From Lineolata rhizophorae (lineage: Eukaryota > Ascomycota > Dothideomycetes > Lineolatales > Lineolataceae): a stretch of 64,000 bases of DNA. The notes below the pieces were generated by a model, which ran no database searches, had not been told where the DNA came from, and was given only the letters and a program-made list of their open reading frames with translations. The position numbers were made by a program, and so were the translations under genes. Positions 39,011 to 50,833 of this stretch are shown here, piece by piece (the first letter of the stretch is position 1; each line of letters opens with the position of its first letter). Where the stretch lies: the NCBI GenBank assembly GCA_010093515.1, contig MU001679.1, positions 837,918 through 901,917 on the forward strand. Reading direction: 5' to 3'.

Positions 39011-39505
39011 GGCGCTGCGGACTCCGATGGCGGGGACGGAGCACGGGAGAGAGAGGTTAGAAGTAGACTGGGACGACAGGCAGGTCAAGACATGGAGGAA
39101 TACTATGAGGTGAGCAAGTGACGGCGAGAGGCCCGCCGCTGCGCTCGGAGCAAGGAGCAACAGGAGCAGGCGGCGGCGGGACGCGGCGGGAGCGTGCGGC
39201 GTTTCGAGGAGTCCTGGACCTGCGGCGCGTGTGGCTCCACGCGCACGTGGCTTGGCCTGCCGGCCGCGCCCCGTGCGCAGCCACCCGCGATGTGCGAACA
39301 CGTGCGTGCGTCATCAACGCATCTCCACCTCGCCAACCCGACCATCGCCTTTCCAGCCCTTCGTCTGCCTGCTTGACCTCGCTCGCGACCGCGCGCACGC
39401 CATCTGCTGCTCTCGCCCACCACGCTCCCTTGTCTCGAGATTGTGCTTCTTCTTTTCCCTTGGGTTCCTGTCATGCATTCTACCTGACCTCTGGGCTCCC
39501 CCGCC
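39011..39505. promoter_or_regulatory. Divergent promoter between the VPS9 gene and atg15
   Basis: This is a 495-bp GC-rich spacer between two head-to-head genes. Frames running through it on both strands are compositional. No specific site could be named. Confidence 0.45.
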
Positions 39506-41468
39506 ATGCCGCACGCGCGCAACCTGCTACTGTCTTTCCTAACCACATCCTCGGCCGTGCTCCAACCGGCCCTCGCCTTCTCGCTATTTGGGCCCGCCGC
39601 CGCCGGAGATGACGCACAACTCCCTGTTTTACCGCCGCTAGAGCCGGGGCAGCCCGGCGGTTCACCTCCGCCGGCACAAGCCGCCGAGCTTGACTTTGTA
39701 CGTGGCGCCACCCGAAAAACCCGACAACATTCGAGGAGGGAGGTAAACACTCGGGACCGAAGGTCGCATACTTACAACGTATTTTATGCAGAAACTACGG
39801 CATATATTCCACCACGGAACTTACAAATATCCCGAACTCCACCGCCGCCTAGATATCCCCGATGATGCTCGCCTTACCGTGCAAATGGAGGGTGACTCCG
39901 GCCCCTCGCCTGCGCCAGAACACCTCTACGCCCGTTCGCGCCCGCTACGAATCCAACGGCTGGTTGACCGGCGTCGGTCCACAATCGACGAAATACTCGA
40001 GCAGGGCCGAATGCGCGGGAAGGCCGTAGAGCTACCAGCCTCAGCATGGACGACGGACGAGATCCCCGGTCCCAATGTAACTGACAAAGAGACGGTACTC
40101 AGCTTCGCGCGGATGGCCGCCAACGCGTACGACACGGGTCCGGAGGAGTCCGAGTGGACCGAAGTCGGCGGTGGTTTCAACCTGACTGATGATTTTGGCT
40201 GGGAAACGGACGGGCTCAGAGGCCACATATTTACCGCAACAAACAATCAGACGGTGGTCATCGGACTCAAAGGCACCTCGCCGGCCGTCTTCGATGGTTC
40301 TGAAACCACCACCAATGACAAGGAGAACGACAATCTCTTCTTCTCCTGCTGCTGCGGCCAAGGCGGCCAGTACCTCTGGCGTCGCGTTTGCGACTGCCAG
40401 ACTGGCACCTACACTTGCAACTCAACATGCCTCACCCAAGAACTAAAGGCCAAAAACCGCTATTATCAAGCCGCACAGGAGCTATACCACAACGTGACGG
40501 AGCTGTACCCCGAATCCGACGTCTGGATGGCTGGGCACTCGCTCGGCGGCGCCGTGTCCTCCCTTCTTGGCCTGACCTTCGGCCTCCCGGTCGTGACATT
40601 CGAGGCCGTGCCGGAGGCCATGCCTGCGGCTCGCCTCGGCTTGCCCACTCCGCCGGGCTTCCACGTCGGAATGCACCAGCAACGGCCCGACACTGGCACG
40701 TTCCACTTCGGCCACACGGCGGACCCCATTTACATGGGCACGTGTAACGGCGCGTCGAGCTTCTGCACGCTGGGCGGCTACGCGCTGCAGAGCTCGTGCC
40801 ATACGGGCCACGTGTGCGCGTACGACACCGTCGGCGACTTGGGCTGGCGGGTCGGGCTCGGCACGCACAAGATCCGCTCCGTGATCAAGGACGTCATCGA
40901 GAAGTACGACGAACCGGCGGCGTGCGAGAGGAGGGAGAATTGCACCGATTGCTTCAACTGGAAGTTCTTCGAAAGCAACGGTACGGAGACTACGACGACT
41001 AGTGGGCTGGCGACGAGCACGTCGAGTTCGACGAGGACGAGGACAGAAACGTGCAAGACGCCGGGCTGGTGGGGTTGTCTGGATGAGACGACGTCGACGG
41101 GCTCCGCGACCACCACGATCAGTTCGAGCTCGACGTCGACGTGCGAGACTCCGGGCTGGTTCGGTTGCAAGGACCCTACGATGACGACTACGTCTTCGAC
41201 GTCTACGTCCAGCAGCGCGGCGCCGTCGCCGACGGTGACGACGACGTCAGAGCCGTCGTCGACGACGACCACGTGCGAGCACCCCGGTTGGTTTGGCGGT
41301 TGCAATGACCCGACGACGACAACGACGAGCTCGACCTCCTCGTCGGCAGCGGCGAGTACGACGTCGACAGCGAGTAGCGCGCCTCCGGCGAGCCCGACTT
41401 GCGTGGCGAGAACGTGGTATGGCCGGTGTAAGGAGTGGAGCGGGGTGTTTGGGAGCTCGGAGCTGTAG
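39506..41468 (+). CDS. atg15: Atg15-like vacuolar/autophagic-body phospholipase
   Basis: The exons are 39506-39742 and 39792-41468, giving 637 residues. Atg15 breaks down autophagic-body membranes inside the vacuole. The N-terminus holds a hydrophobic signal-anchor segment ([20 protein letters not shown]). The family block [19 protein letters not shown] begins right at the splice join. The lipase core includes [13 protein letters not shown], the Cys-rich [20 protein letters not shown] and the nucleophile motif [12 protein letters not shown] (Ser ~329), with acidic and His partners expected further on ([24 protein letters not shown]). After about residue 470 the tail alternates Thr/Ser-rich linkers with four short Cys units: [28 protein letters not shown] and [10 protein letters not shown]. 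The core is standard for the family. The repeat tail varies between fungi. Confidence 0.93.
41049..41436 (+). repeat. Four imperfect Cys-unit repeats coding in the atg15 tail
   Basis: Each unit encodes C-x-x-P-G-W-(F/W)-G-(G)-C, the last one degenerate. The units are separated by ACG/TCG-rich stretches coding for Thr and Ser. The pattern suggests expansion of a short module within the gene. Confidence 0.75.
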
Positions 41469-42563
41469 GTATATCAGAGGAGGAGGATCAAGACTATTTG
41501 TTCACCAATAGCGAGGAGAATGGTTTACTGCTGCATTTGAATTGAGGATTGTGGAACATTCAGTTCAACGGCGCTTTTCTCGTCTTCTGGTCTTCCATGG
41601 GTTTCGGGTGTATGTAGGCTGCGCGCATTGCCATTGTTGCTTTCCTGCTTGTGGTTTATCATCTGAATATGGGTGGCGGAGCCCAACGAATTCGGGTCTT
41701 CATCGGATAGTCCATGGGCCCAAAGCATATATATAGAATCATAGTACTTCATGCTGAACACATCATCAGCCAAATCATCACACTCTTCGTAATATTAGAG
41801 TGCCATGGAACGCTTTTCATCTCCTATACCAAGCCAACAATGCATCGAAAGTGGCCGGAAGAAACTAAAATACAAAATGCAGATCGTCTAACAGCTCAGA
41901 GCAAGGAAATAAGTCTATCTTGCAATCTCGACACCCTCACATTCACACCTCCACCTCCAACGGCTTACTGATACAGAGATATATAAAACAAGAAAATAAT
42001 TCGCGCCGGGCCCTCTCCAGCAACACCACGTCCCACGCCGCAGGTCATCGTATGTACAGAGAAAACGTTAAACGTAAGAGTGAAGAGGGCGGGCATAGAT
42101 AGGTCATGGTATTACACACCAGGGGTTTCGACCTGTCCAGGAGAGAGAATACAGGTGCGAGTGCGAAATTATGTGGTTCACATAAACGGGGAGTGTGCCT
42201 GCGCCGCTGAGACTCCGTGGAACGCCGAGCCATGCCTTGTGAAACCAGAAGCCTAGAAGGAAGAGAAGAAAGAAAAGAACGAATTTTGGGGGAAAGACGA
42301 GGCACGAGGCTGATAAGACGGGGATCGGTGCCGCGGGCAGTGGCAGTCGCCCTGAGGTCTCCTTGCTAGTCCGGGCGGCCTCGTTTGGGACGGTAATAAT
42401 CCTGTCCCGATATTGCCTTGGCCGCTGCGAGGCCACCACGGCCTATCCTGGACGGAAGTACGACAACCGAGCAATGGTTCCAGACATGTACCGCAACCGG
42501 CGGAGCAGCGACGAACAACGGCGATTATCACCCAGCCCATCAAGCACCGCGGGCTCACGCTCC
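41469..42563. other. Convergent intergenic region, no gene seen
   Basis: The 3' flanks of atg15 and pam16 meet here. A TATATATAG run lies near 41727, but no coding frame with recognisable content follows it. Confidence 0.4.
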
Positions 42564-43103
42564 TTACGGTCTCGGCTTATCCTTGTAAATCTTAGGTCCA
42601 TCCCAATAATCCCCCTTCCTATACCTCTCATGCGTGGCCTCCTCCTCCGCGGCCCTAACCTCGGCCTCGATCCTCTCCCGCGCCCTCAGAATCTTGCTCT
42701 GGAGGTAGAAGCTGCCGCCGCGCTTGGGCTCGTTGAGGTCGAACAGCTTCTTGAAGCGCTCGTACACGTGGTCCATGTCGGCCTTGCCGCCCTTGGGCGG
42801 CGCCACGTTGAGTATCTTGCACGCCTCGTCCATAGTGAGCCCGGCAGAGGAGGTCGCCGCCGCGCGAGCGGCGCCGCCCGGCCGCTTCAGCTCCGCCGCC
42901 TTGTGCTTCTGCGACGCCGCCGCTTGCTTCCAGGCTTCGGCGAAGGCGCGCCCGAAGACGCGGGACCCGGTTAGGACGACTTGGGTTATTATTCGGTGGG
43001 CCTGGGAGGGGAATGCGCAGGAGAAAGTTAGCCGTATTATTAACGAAGTGACGGCTTTCGCGCTTGGTCCGACTGGGACGTGTGCGGAAACCGGACTCAC
43101 CAT
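42564..43103 (-). CDS. pam16: Pam16/Tim16, J-like subunit of the mitochondrial import motor
   Basis: The exons are 43103-43101 (only the ATG) and 43001-42564, giving 146 residues. Pam16 pairs with the J-protein Pam18 at the TIM23 channel and controls mtHsp70. The spliced start reads M-AHRIITQVVLTGSRVFGR, the usual family N-terminus. The J-like domain follows: LTMDEACKILNVAPPKGG, then YERFKKLFDLNEPKRGGSFY, then LQSKILRARERIEAE. It lacks the HPD motif, as expected for this regulator. The 99-bp intron (43002-43100) has GTGAGT and CAG ends. It is a multiple of three and has no stop, so an unspliced reading would insert 33 unrelated residues after Met1. Confidence 0.93.
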   Translation of the reverse strand: MVSPVSAHVPVGPSAKAVTSLIIRLTFSCAFPSQAHRIITQVVLTGSRVFGRAFAEAWKQAAASQKHKAAELKRPGGAARAAATSSAGLTMDEACKILNVAPPKGGKADMDHVYERFKKLFDLNEPKRGGSFYLQSKILRARERIEAEVRAAEEEATHERYRKGDYWDGPKIYKDKPRP

Positions 43104-43645
43104 TGTGAATATGTGTATGATGCGGAGAGAGTGGTGGCCCGAAGCCAGCCAGCAAAGTGCGACAGGTGGTAAAAGAGTGCGATGACGAGGCTTGTGCTTG
43201 GTTGAGGTGTGCGGATCGCGGATGGCGGCGATGTCGGACGATGATGGGATGGCGACTCACGGCCAAAATTTCTTGGGATGCGCCGATGGGCCGATGCCCC
43301 GAGGCCGGTGGTCCGAGCGCGGAAACCGCTGCATTATGATTGGTGAGAGCCGTGGTAAGTCTTGGCAATGTGAATTTCCTAGTTGGGTAACGCACCGAGG
43401 TCTTTAGGATTCTTTGCGCACTTGAAATTGGACAGGTTTCTTCCCACTATATGTTTGCCTTTTTGAATCTAATAACTCCAAATGAGCACTATGCAATTGA
43501 GATATCTCTATGAAAAAGACTTCTGAAACTACCAGCGATAAGATTCAGTGGTAAAATCCGTTCTAGAATGATACATAGTATTTTATCATGAATTCGGAGG
43601 CGTTATACTTTCTATCAAGCCTGGATACAACTATAATGTATTCTG
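43104..43645. other. Intergenic between pam16 and the GH92 gene, no gene seen
   Basis: The first part is GC-rich and should be the pam16 promoter, since pam16 is transcribed leftwards from 43103. The second part, 43410-43640, is AT-rich and is the 3' flank of the mannosidase gene. Confidence 0.4.
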
Positions 43646-46403
43646 CTAATCAAATGAATACTCCCTCAACTCCACACTCCCCATACCCGCCGCTTCCCTC
43701 CTCAGCATTCTCACCCTTGTCCCCGACAGCGTTGCATTTGACCCCGGTTCCGTCCCATTAAACTCTTCAAACCCCACATACTCACTCAGACTCGGCGGTA
43801 CATCCTCTACCCTAGTACCCCATGCACTTTCATTCCTCCCCAGCGTCAAAACCAACTCGCCTCCATTCAAAAAGAAGCTATGCTCGATCCAATTCCTGTG
43901 ATACGGCTCACCATCTAGCGTCGCGCTCTGTATATAAATCGCCTCATAAGTTGGATCGAAGCCGACATTCCTTACACGTGCGGTCTTCCCAGTCAACCGA
44001 CTCGTAATCGCTACCTCTTCGAAGAAAGGGGGCAGGATTAAGTAGACGTCCTGGCCCGGATTGGGGAAGAAGCCCATCATCGCCATCGCGACGAAGGAGC
44101 CCATAGCACCGCTGTCGTCATTGCCCGGTAGACCATCGGGCCGCGCAGCGAAGTAGCTTGGAATGTAAGCGTGGGCCCGCTTCGCCGATAGGCCAGGTCT
44201 ACCAGCGTAGTGATACTGGAACACAGTTAGGAAGGCGGGTTCGTTCCCGATGTAGGTTATGTTTTGGTCGTGGAGGTAGTCGAGGCGGCGGACAAATTCG
44301 GCGGGCCCACCGAAGAGGGTCATGAGGCCTGCCTGGTCATGGGGTACGAAGCTAGGGTAGTAAGGTCAGTACTAAATACTCGTCTTACGGTTGACGAGAG
44401 AGAGAGGGATGATTGGAGATATGGAGAAAACAAAATGACTGGATAAGGATTACAACGTACTAAGAATACTCCCATATACTGCTTTCGAAGGTCTCAGCAC
44501 CACTATTCTGCAGAGAGCAAGTGGAGCCATTATTGTCGATATTGCTGCACTCAAGGGGGTCTTGGAAGCCCCACGTTTGATTGAGATACTTTGGCTGAAA
44601 GAATCCCACGAATCCCGTATCAGTTGCGCTACCATTTTGCGATATGTAAGACGTTTGGTCCTCCTTGAACAGATTCCTCCAGTTCCGACTCCGCTCTGTA
44701 TATTTAGCCAGGCCCTCCGTCTTCCCTAAACCGCTTGCAATCTGTGCAATAGTAAAGTCGTTGTAGCTATACTCTAGTGTCCGCGATATGCTCCGCGTCA
44801 TGGTACCAGAACCCTTGTAGTCGAAATCTTGGACCGGAATGTAACCGAGCGATTTCCAACTGTCCAAGCCGCCACGGCCCTCAACGGACCAGAAGAACGG
44901 TTCAACTTCGGCGTCCTTGACAACGGCCTCATAGCCTGTTTCCCAATCGATGCCGTCGCTGAGGCCCTTTAAATAGGCGTCGGCGAGGACAACATCGGCA
45001 TTTGAGCCGCCTTGGGTGAATCCCTTACAGAGGCTCATGCGACAGTCGGGGAGATAGCTTTCGTGACGATACACGTCTATTAAGGATCGAATCATCTTTG
45101 TAACGCTTTGAGGGTCCACTATCGTAAGGAACGGAAGCTGGGAACGAAATGAATCCCACAAACTTCATGGAGGGTTAACGTTAGCTTAATGCGTTTTGAA
45201 CGTTAACCGAATCCAAGCAGAATCTGCGGGTTGTAATACCAGTAAAATGAGTCAAAATATGGCTCCTCACTCTGCCACTTCGGATTCTCCCCCGTATAGT
45301 CCTGCGGATTTACCATTGTTCTATAAATCCCACTGAAGAACGTAATAAGATACTCTAAGTCGGTCCCGCGAGTAGAGACTTGGATAGGACTCAGTTTCTC
45401 TCTCCATGCGTCCTCTGCCGCCACCCGCACTTCCTCAAAATTGAAGTCCGGTATTTCCTCTTCGGCACTTGCACATGCCTTTTCACTGCTGATAAAGCTC
45501 ACACCCATCCGAGCGAGAATGGGCGAGTTTACGCTCGCCTCAGTGAACCGCACAAAGCCACCGCCAGGCAGAGGATAGCCGTTGATAGAGCGCGCAATCG
45601 TAAGATCCTTTACCTCCGTGCTAGCGCGGCTGTCAGAATAAATCCCGGCGTCTCGCACCTCCGCACCATGAAAATCGGCGCAAAAGTATAGCACGTAAGT
45701 GCCTTGGCCAAAGCTTGGCTCGAACCTCGCGTTCCCAGTGATTCTTCCGGTCTCGCTGTCAATAGATACGGTTCCGTTGTCCTGCCGCGAATCGCTAAGA
45801 TCCGTCAAGTCAACTTGGATGAGCGGACTCGACGTGTCGCTTTCCGGAAACTGGAAGCGGAACAGCGACGTATGCTGCGCAGTGGTCATGTCTACCTCAA
45901 TGCCCGACGCGAGCGACAGGCCGAAGTAGCCCGGCTTGGCCTCGACCGTGTCGTTCAGGTAGGGCATCTTGCGTGAGCGCTTCGGATACAGGCACCCGTT
46001 CACGATGTCACCGTCGCAGCCGACGTGCGGGAACAATGCGAAGTTGCCTAGGCTGGGCGAGCCGCCCGTGCCAGAGTCGTGCATGCTGGAGAAGCCGGTC
46101 ACGTTGGAGCCGTCCAGGACAAAGCCGCCTTGGTTGCTTTCGGAGTCTGTGTCGGCAACGGCTTTGGCCATACCGTAGGGGAGTGTGGCACCGGGGAAGA
46201 CATTTCCTAGCGTGGCGATTTGTTAGATGTGGTAAGGAAGAGGCTGAAGTCGAGGTTTTGTTCAACTGCCTACCGCCCGCGTCGCTCCCAATCAACGGAT
46301 TTACGTAAATGAGAGGGTCAGTCGTGAAGTTGCCGTTTGAATTCTGGCCAGTGACGAAGGGCAAGGAAAAGCAGAATAAAACGAGAGACGCAAGTCTATT
46401 CAT
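43646..46403 (-). CDS. Secreted GH92 family alpha-mannosidase
   Basis: The exons are 46403-46274, 46206-45240, 45162-44461 and 44351-43646, giving 834 residues. GH92 enzymes are calcium-dependent exo-alpha-mannosidases, mostly alpha-1,2, that trim mannans or N-glycans. A signal peptide (MNRLASLVLFCFSLPFVTG) is followed by the family start YVNPLIGSDAGGNVFPGATL. Other family blocks are TGFSSMHDSGTGGSPSLGNF, DSFYCLWDSFRSQLPFLTI (made by splicing), DVVLADAYLKG, EYSYFVPHDQAGLMTLFGG (made by splicing) and LPGNDDSGAMGSFVAMAMMG, which carries the Gly-Asn-Asp-Asp-Ser-Gly-Ala signature. Several NxT/S sites fit secretion. The donors GTATTA and GTACGT are less common, but each join restores the family sequence. 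Confidence 0.93.
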
Positions 46404-47759
46404 CGTGATATCTACGACTCTAGTGACAGACAGAAAGAGACGTCAAATTTAAGCTCAATAGCAACAAGGTTGCTACCGCCAACTTTAAGTAACCTCTTCT
46501 TTGGAACCCTACCTCTGCCACTATAAAAGCGACTAGCCTGCAGCTGGTAACACAATTTATGTTGGACGCCTCGAGTTAGGAAGGTGCAATGTGCATCGTT
46601 GCGCCGATGAATTGTCCTAAAGGTCAATTAAAATTATGTGCAGGGAGTATCACAAGGGTGCCAGATGAGCGCCGGGGTGGAAGGAACTCCTAAGGCGAGG
46701 GTTCGACATGTTAACTTCGCGCCGGCAGCCCATCAAAGAAGAAACTACCAAAGATCCGAAAGGCATTTAGGATGGCCATGGAAGGGAAATTGGGCGGATC
46801 GCAATGGACGACATTCAAGACGGATTACATGCGACTTGAGGCCTCGTGTGTGCGCGCAACCGGCCACGAGGCTCCGTGCTGTTGATAAGTACTCAAGTCT
46901 TAACCAGGTTGTACCCATGGAACCACGGTGCGCACAGTCAACCAAGACCTTGGAACGAGTGCTCCGTAGAGTGTGTTCTGCGCGTCCGCCCGCCAAAGAC
47001 CTCTTGGAACTTCTAGAGGTCTAGAGTCGTGCGATAGCGGCAATTTTCCAATTGGTTGTTCCCACGAGACATGGGTGTGACATATTTCAGCAATTGTGAC
47101 GAATCCCCAAAGGCGAGGCTGGACAGCAAGGTAGTCGGCCTGACAAGTATATCAATAGCGCGGTGTGAGGACGGCCCGGGCGTTGTCTGCGCCCCTTTCT
47201 CACATTTCACTCACTTGGAGGACATTCCCTACGCCCACCGCATCCCGACGTCCTAGATCCTGGGCAATCCCTCGTGTGCTCATCAATCTCGACCACGCAT
47301 CGTTTGCGCACCGCTCGCTATCCACAGCGGTTGATCGAGGGATGAAGGTCAGGAGTCGCAGGACGCTCGCGCGCTCCTTGTCGCCGAACACATGCGACCG
47401 GGGCCACTGGTTGACTAAGCGAGCAAGCCAGCCACAGTTAGGTCCCGGCGGCACCGACCGCCGACGTGCCGAGGTGGGGACGCATGTGATGTCGACGTGC
47501 GTGTGAGCTCGCCCGGACCCAGCCCACGGATGCTGAGGAAGTCGCTGTAGCTGCCCGTACTTCGTAGGACATGGGGAATCTCCGTCCCTCAACATCGGCT
47601 ACGGCTTGCAGAAGAAAGCGCTCGACGATATCCGTGGACCCCGAGCTTCGCCCGCCCTCTTTCCCGACTTCCCCGTCCGTCACTGCTGTTCCCGCGAGGT
47701 GGAAGTTAGTTGTGGCTCCCCTCGAAGACCCACGTGGAGCAGCATAGGTCCGTCTATGC
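46404..47759. promoter_or_regulatory. Divergent promoter region between the GH92 gene and the peroxin gene
   Basis: This is a 1.36-kb spacer between head-to-head genes. Short frames on both strands show no recognisable protein content. No specific regulatory site could be named. Confidence 0.4.
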
Positions 47760-49671
47760 ATGGCAGCTTTTGGCAAGCAATCCCTTCCCACCAATAGCAA
47801 CATATCGCGAGACTTCGTGGAGCCGGCGGCTAACTATGGGATGGAGGAACAACCAGACACACCGTGGACCTCTCACATGTCCTCAACTGAACGCTCCGCA
47901 GACGGCGGCTCCTCCCAGTTCGCGTCTGACCCTAACCCACCGACCTACGCCGCTTTCTCCCCCGCAACCCTCGGTCACTATCCTACAGTGAACAAGCAGC
48001 GCTCCACTATCCTCGTGCACCAGAAGTCGCCCTTGCTTGTCGCGACTCCGCCGCAAATCACGCGCGCGCTTGCCTACTCGCATCCCTTCATCCACCCGCT
48101 TAACAAGTTCGTCGGCCTACTGTCATGGACAACGGGCGACCCGTGGGAGAGCTTCCTGCTCGTTGCCGCTTTCTGGGCCGTCACGCTCTACGGTGATGTC
48201 GTCGTGGAATGGGCAGGCCCCGTAGTCGCGGTCATCGGACTCATCTTGGGCATGTACGCGCGACGCTACTCGCCGCTGTCATCGACGGGATGGACAGGGG
48301 AGAAAGGGCAGAAGGGCCATAAGCGAGCTGTGTCGGAAGGGAGCACGCGACATCACAAAAGTCTGGACGAGATCGTGGACACGCTCAAGCTCTTTACGTC
48401 GCGCTGCAACATATTGCTAGACCCGATGCTGCGGCTCACGGACTTCCTCTCGACGCAGCGCACGGCCACGTCGGCGACGACGCGCCCGGCTCTGACCACG
48501 CTATTCATCCGCACTTTGTGCGTCACGCCCATCTGGGTCGCCCTGACCCTCCCGCCGCTCCAAATCATCAATACCAAGCGCGTCGTCCTTACCCTCGGCA
48601 CCATCGTCCTCAGTTGGCACTCGCGCCCCGCGCGCGTCTCGCGTACCATACTCTGGCGCTCCAATACCATCCGCCGCATCTGTGCAACTGTCACAGGCCT
48701 CGATTTTGGGGAGCCAGAGCTCCCGTCGGCCAAGAAGACCGACGGGCCGTCCTTATCTGCGCGCAAGCAGCCCAAGTCTGCAAACGAAATCGCTGCATCC
48801 TTGGCTGCGAAGCGTCGCCCAGAATCGACGGGAATCCGCTTCACGTTCACCCTGTATGAGAACCAGCGACGGTGGCTGGGAATCGGGTGGACGGCATCGA
48901 TGTTGGCGTATGAACGTGCGGCCTGGACGGATGAGCACCTCAATCCGGCGCCTCCCATCGACCGGTTTGAACTGCCGGAGGTAGAAGGTGGACACGCGCG
49001 GTGGCGGTGGGTGGAGGGCAGCGAGTGGAAAATCGAAGGTGCAGAAAAGAGTAGTGGGAGTAATGGATCGAAGAACAATTCGCAGGAGAACGCCGGCTGG
49101 ATCTACTACGATAACAAGGTAGGCCACAATTAATTTCCTCTCGGGAACGTCGGAAGGTCCCTTTGCTCGCGGTGCTGAACAAGAGATTCCCTCACAGTGG
49201 AGAGACGGCCGCCGCGGCCAAGATGGCTGGGGTCGATACACGCGCCGCCGCAAGTGGTACAGAGATGCGGAGCTCGTCGAGGTGACGCCTTCGACTGAGA
49301 TCACCCCATCGCCCACGCCCAACCCCTACGGCGCCAGCCGCAGTGAAACCAACATTTCCGAAGCCGACACCGTCCAGCCGCCCGACGACGGGTCTGGAAG
49401 CGGCTCCGCCCACGGCGCAGACTCCATGTCGATTAAGTCGGACATTACCGACGCAGCCAGCTCGAAGTCTGGCGCGCGAAAGCGACGCTGGTTCCGCCGC
49501 AACAGGCCGCCAAGCGAGATGAGCGCGGCGGGCGGCAGCTCGGGCAGCGTCGATACGGCGGCCACGGCGGCCGATAAGAGCGAGGATACGGATGAGATTC
49601 ACAGCCCAATCAGGCACGAGGAGCGCGATCCGTGGGGTCTGGGTGACGACGCGCGTATGGAACTCGGTTGA
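47760..49671 (+). CDS. Pex24/Pex28-29-type integral peroxisomal membrane protein with dysferlin domain
   Basis: The exons are 47760-49118 and 49198-49671, giving 610 residues. Members of this family sit in the ER/peroxisome membrane and control peroxisome number and size. Hydrophobic segments are FLLVAAFWAVTLYGDVVVEW with VAVIGLILGMYA (~125-165) and a hairpin at about 265-295 (VALTLPPLQII, VVLTLGTIVLSW). The C-terminal DysF region has FTFTLYENQRRWLGIGWT, RFELPEVEGGHARWRWVEGSEWKIEG and, across the intron, AGWIYYDNKWRDGRRG. DysFC ends with DGWGRYTRRRKWYRDAELVE. The tail beyond is acidic and Ser-rich. The first Met was taken; Met28 (MEEQPDTPW) is an alternative. Which yeast peroxin it matches best cannot be settled by eye. 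Confidence 0.88.
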
Positions 49672-49715
49672 GTAAAACAGGGCACGCGACTTGCTCTTCA
49701 CGATTGGATCGGACC

Positions 49716-49743
49716 CTTTTTTCTTTTCTTTTCTTTTCTTTTC
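49716..49743. repeat. (TTTTC)n microsatellite
   Basis: About five TTTTC units lie just after the peroxin stop codon, probably in its 3' untranslated region. Confidence 0.85.
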
Positions 49744-50678
49744 GTCTCTTGTATGGTGTGGCTAGACGTTCGCTCTGGCAGGGTTGGGTGTGTGGGCTTT
49801 GCAAGGTGATAGTGCGGATCCACGGTTAGGCGAATGGAGACTTCCACGCGCGCACACGCACACATGGCGATGGATGGTTCGGCAGCTGCTGGAAAGTCTC
49901 ACTGCAGCTTGTATTGGATGCCTCGTGATTTCTCTCTAAGACCCCTAGACCAACCTGTTAGTGCCTCCGGTAGGATCCCCCGCGGGATCTCCGAGTTTGG
50001 AGATGCCGAGTTGGTGGTCTCATGGGGACTAGATACTAGAAAATAGTCTTTGGAGAGACTCGCGTATAACTCTAATCTAATGTTTTCAGGTAAGAGAACG
50101 AATGCAAGCGCGAGACTTAAGTGTTCCTATTTGCAGAAGCTTCTCTCTTATTATGTACTAGACGGCCTTTTAGCGTAATCCTATTCTCGGCGGATGTAAC
50201 GCTATTTTGAGCGACTAGCAATACGTAATAGCTACTAAAGAATTACTAGGTGTCCTTACTTGGGGGACACGATTAGATTCTTCCCGCAGATCAAGCCCAC
50301 TTCTCATCGCTATGTGATTGCCTATCAGTGCGTTGTCTCTTTTCTACTAAAGCATCCGGGTGGACTTTCGTCTCCGCTGTTTGTTTCACTACACGGCCAC
50401 CTCCCGCGATAAGTGGTTGGCTCGATTCTGCGGTGTCTGGAAGAGGTTAGCATCGACGTAATGCAAATACGCCTACGAAAGAAGCAAGTCGGTTGGCGGA
50501 ACCGAATGTGGGGGTGAAGATCGAGCCAAAACCCCCCGTGTCACCCTCCAAATCCTGCATTATGCTAGGCTAAGACACTACCGCGTGATTGTGGCTTCAA
50601 TGGTAATCTTCCCCGCGGACGCGCGGCAAGCGCGGGCGCCCGCCTCTAAGGAAGGATATCCGTTCTGCAAGGCATAGG

Positions 50679-50687
50679 TATATAAAG
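50679..50687 (+). promoter_or_regulatory. TATA box of the first metallothionein gene
   Basis: TATATAAAG lies 147 bp before the ATG at 50834. A strong TATA box is expected for a sharply inducible gene. The GC-rich segment just upstream may hold metal-response sites, which I cannot name. Confidence 0.6.
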
Positions 50688-50833
50688 ACTGATATCCCGG
50701 GCCAGAAAAGCGAAAAGACCTAGTTTTCTTCAAGGTCCTCATTGTGCCTAAACGTCCAAGCTACCACGTTCCAGGATCCTCAGAAACGACACACTCAGAT
50801 TCCCGAGTCACTTTTTGCCCTTGCATATCCACC

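Larger units (their letters stand above)
49672..50833. other. Intergenic region upstream of the first metallothionein
   Basis: It starts with a (TTTTC)n run. At about 50040-50250 there is an AT-rich block of the kind left by repeat-induced mutation of old repeats, but no element can be identified. From about 50600 it becomes GC-rich and leads into a TATA box. Confidence 0.4.
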
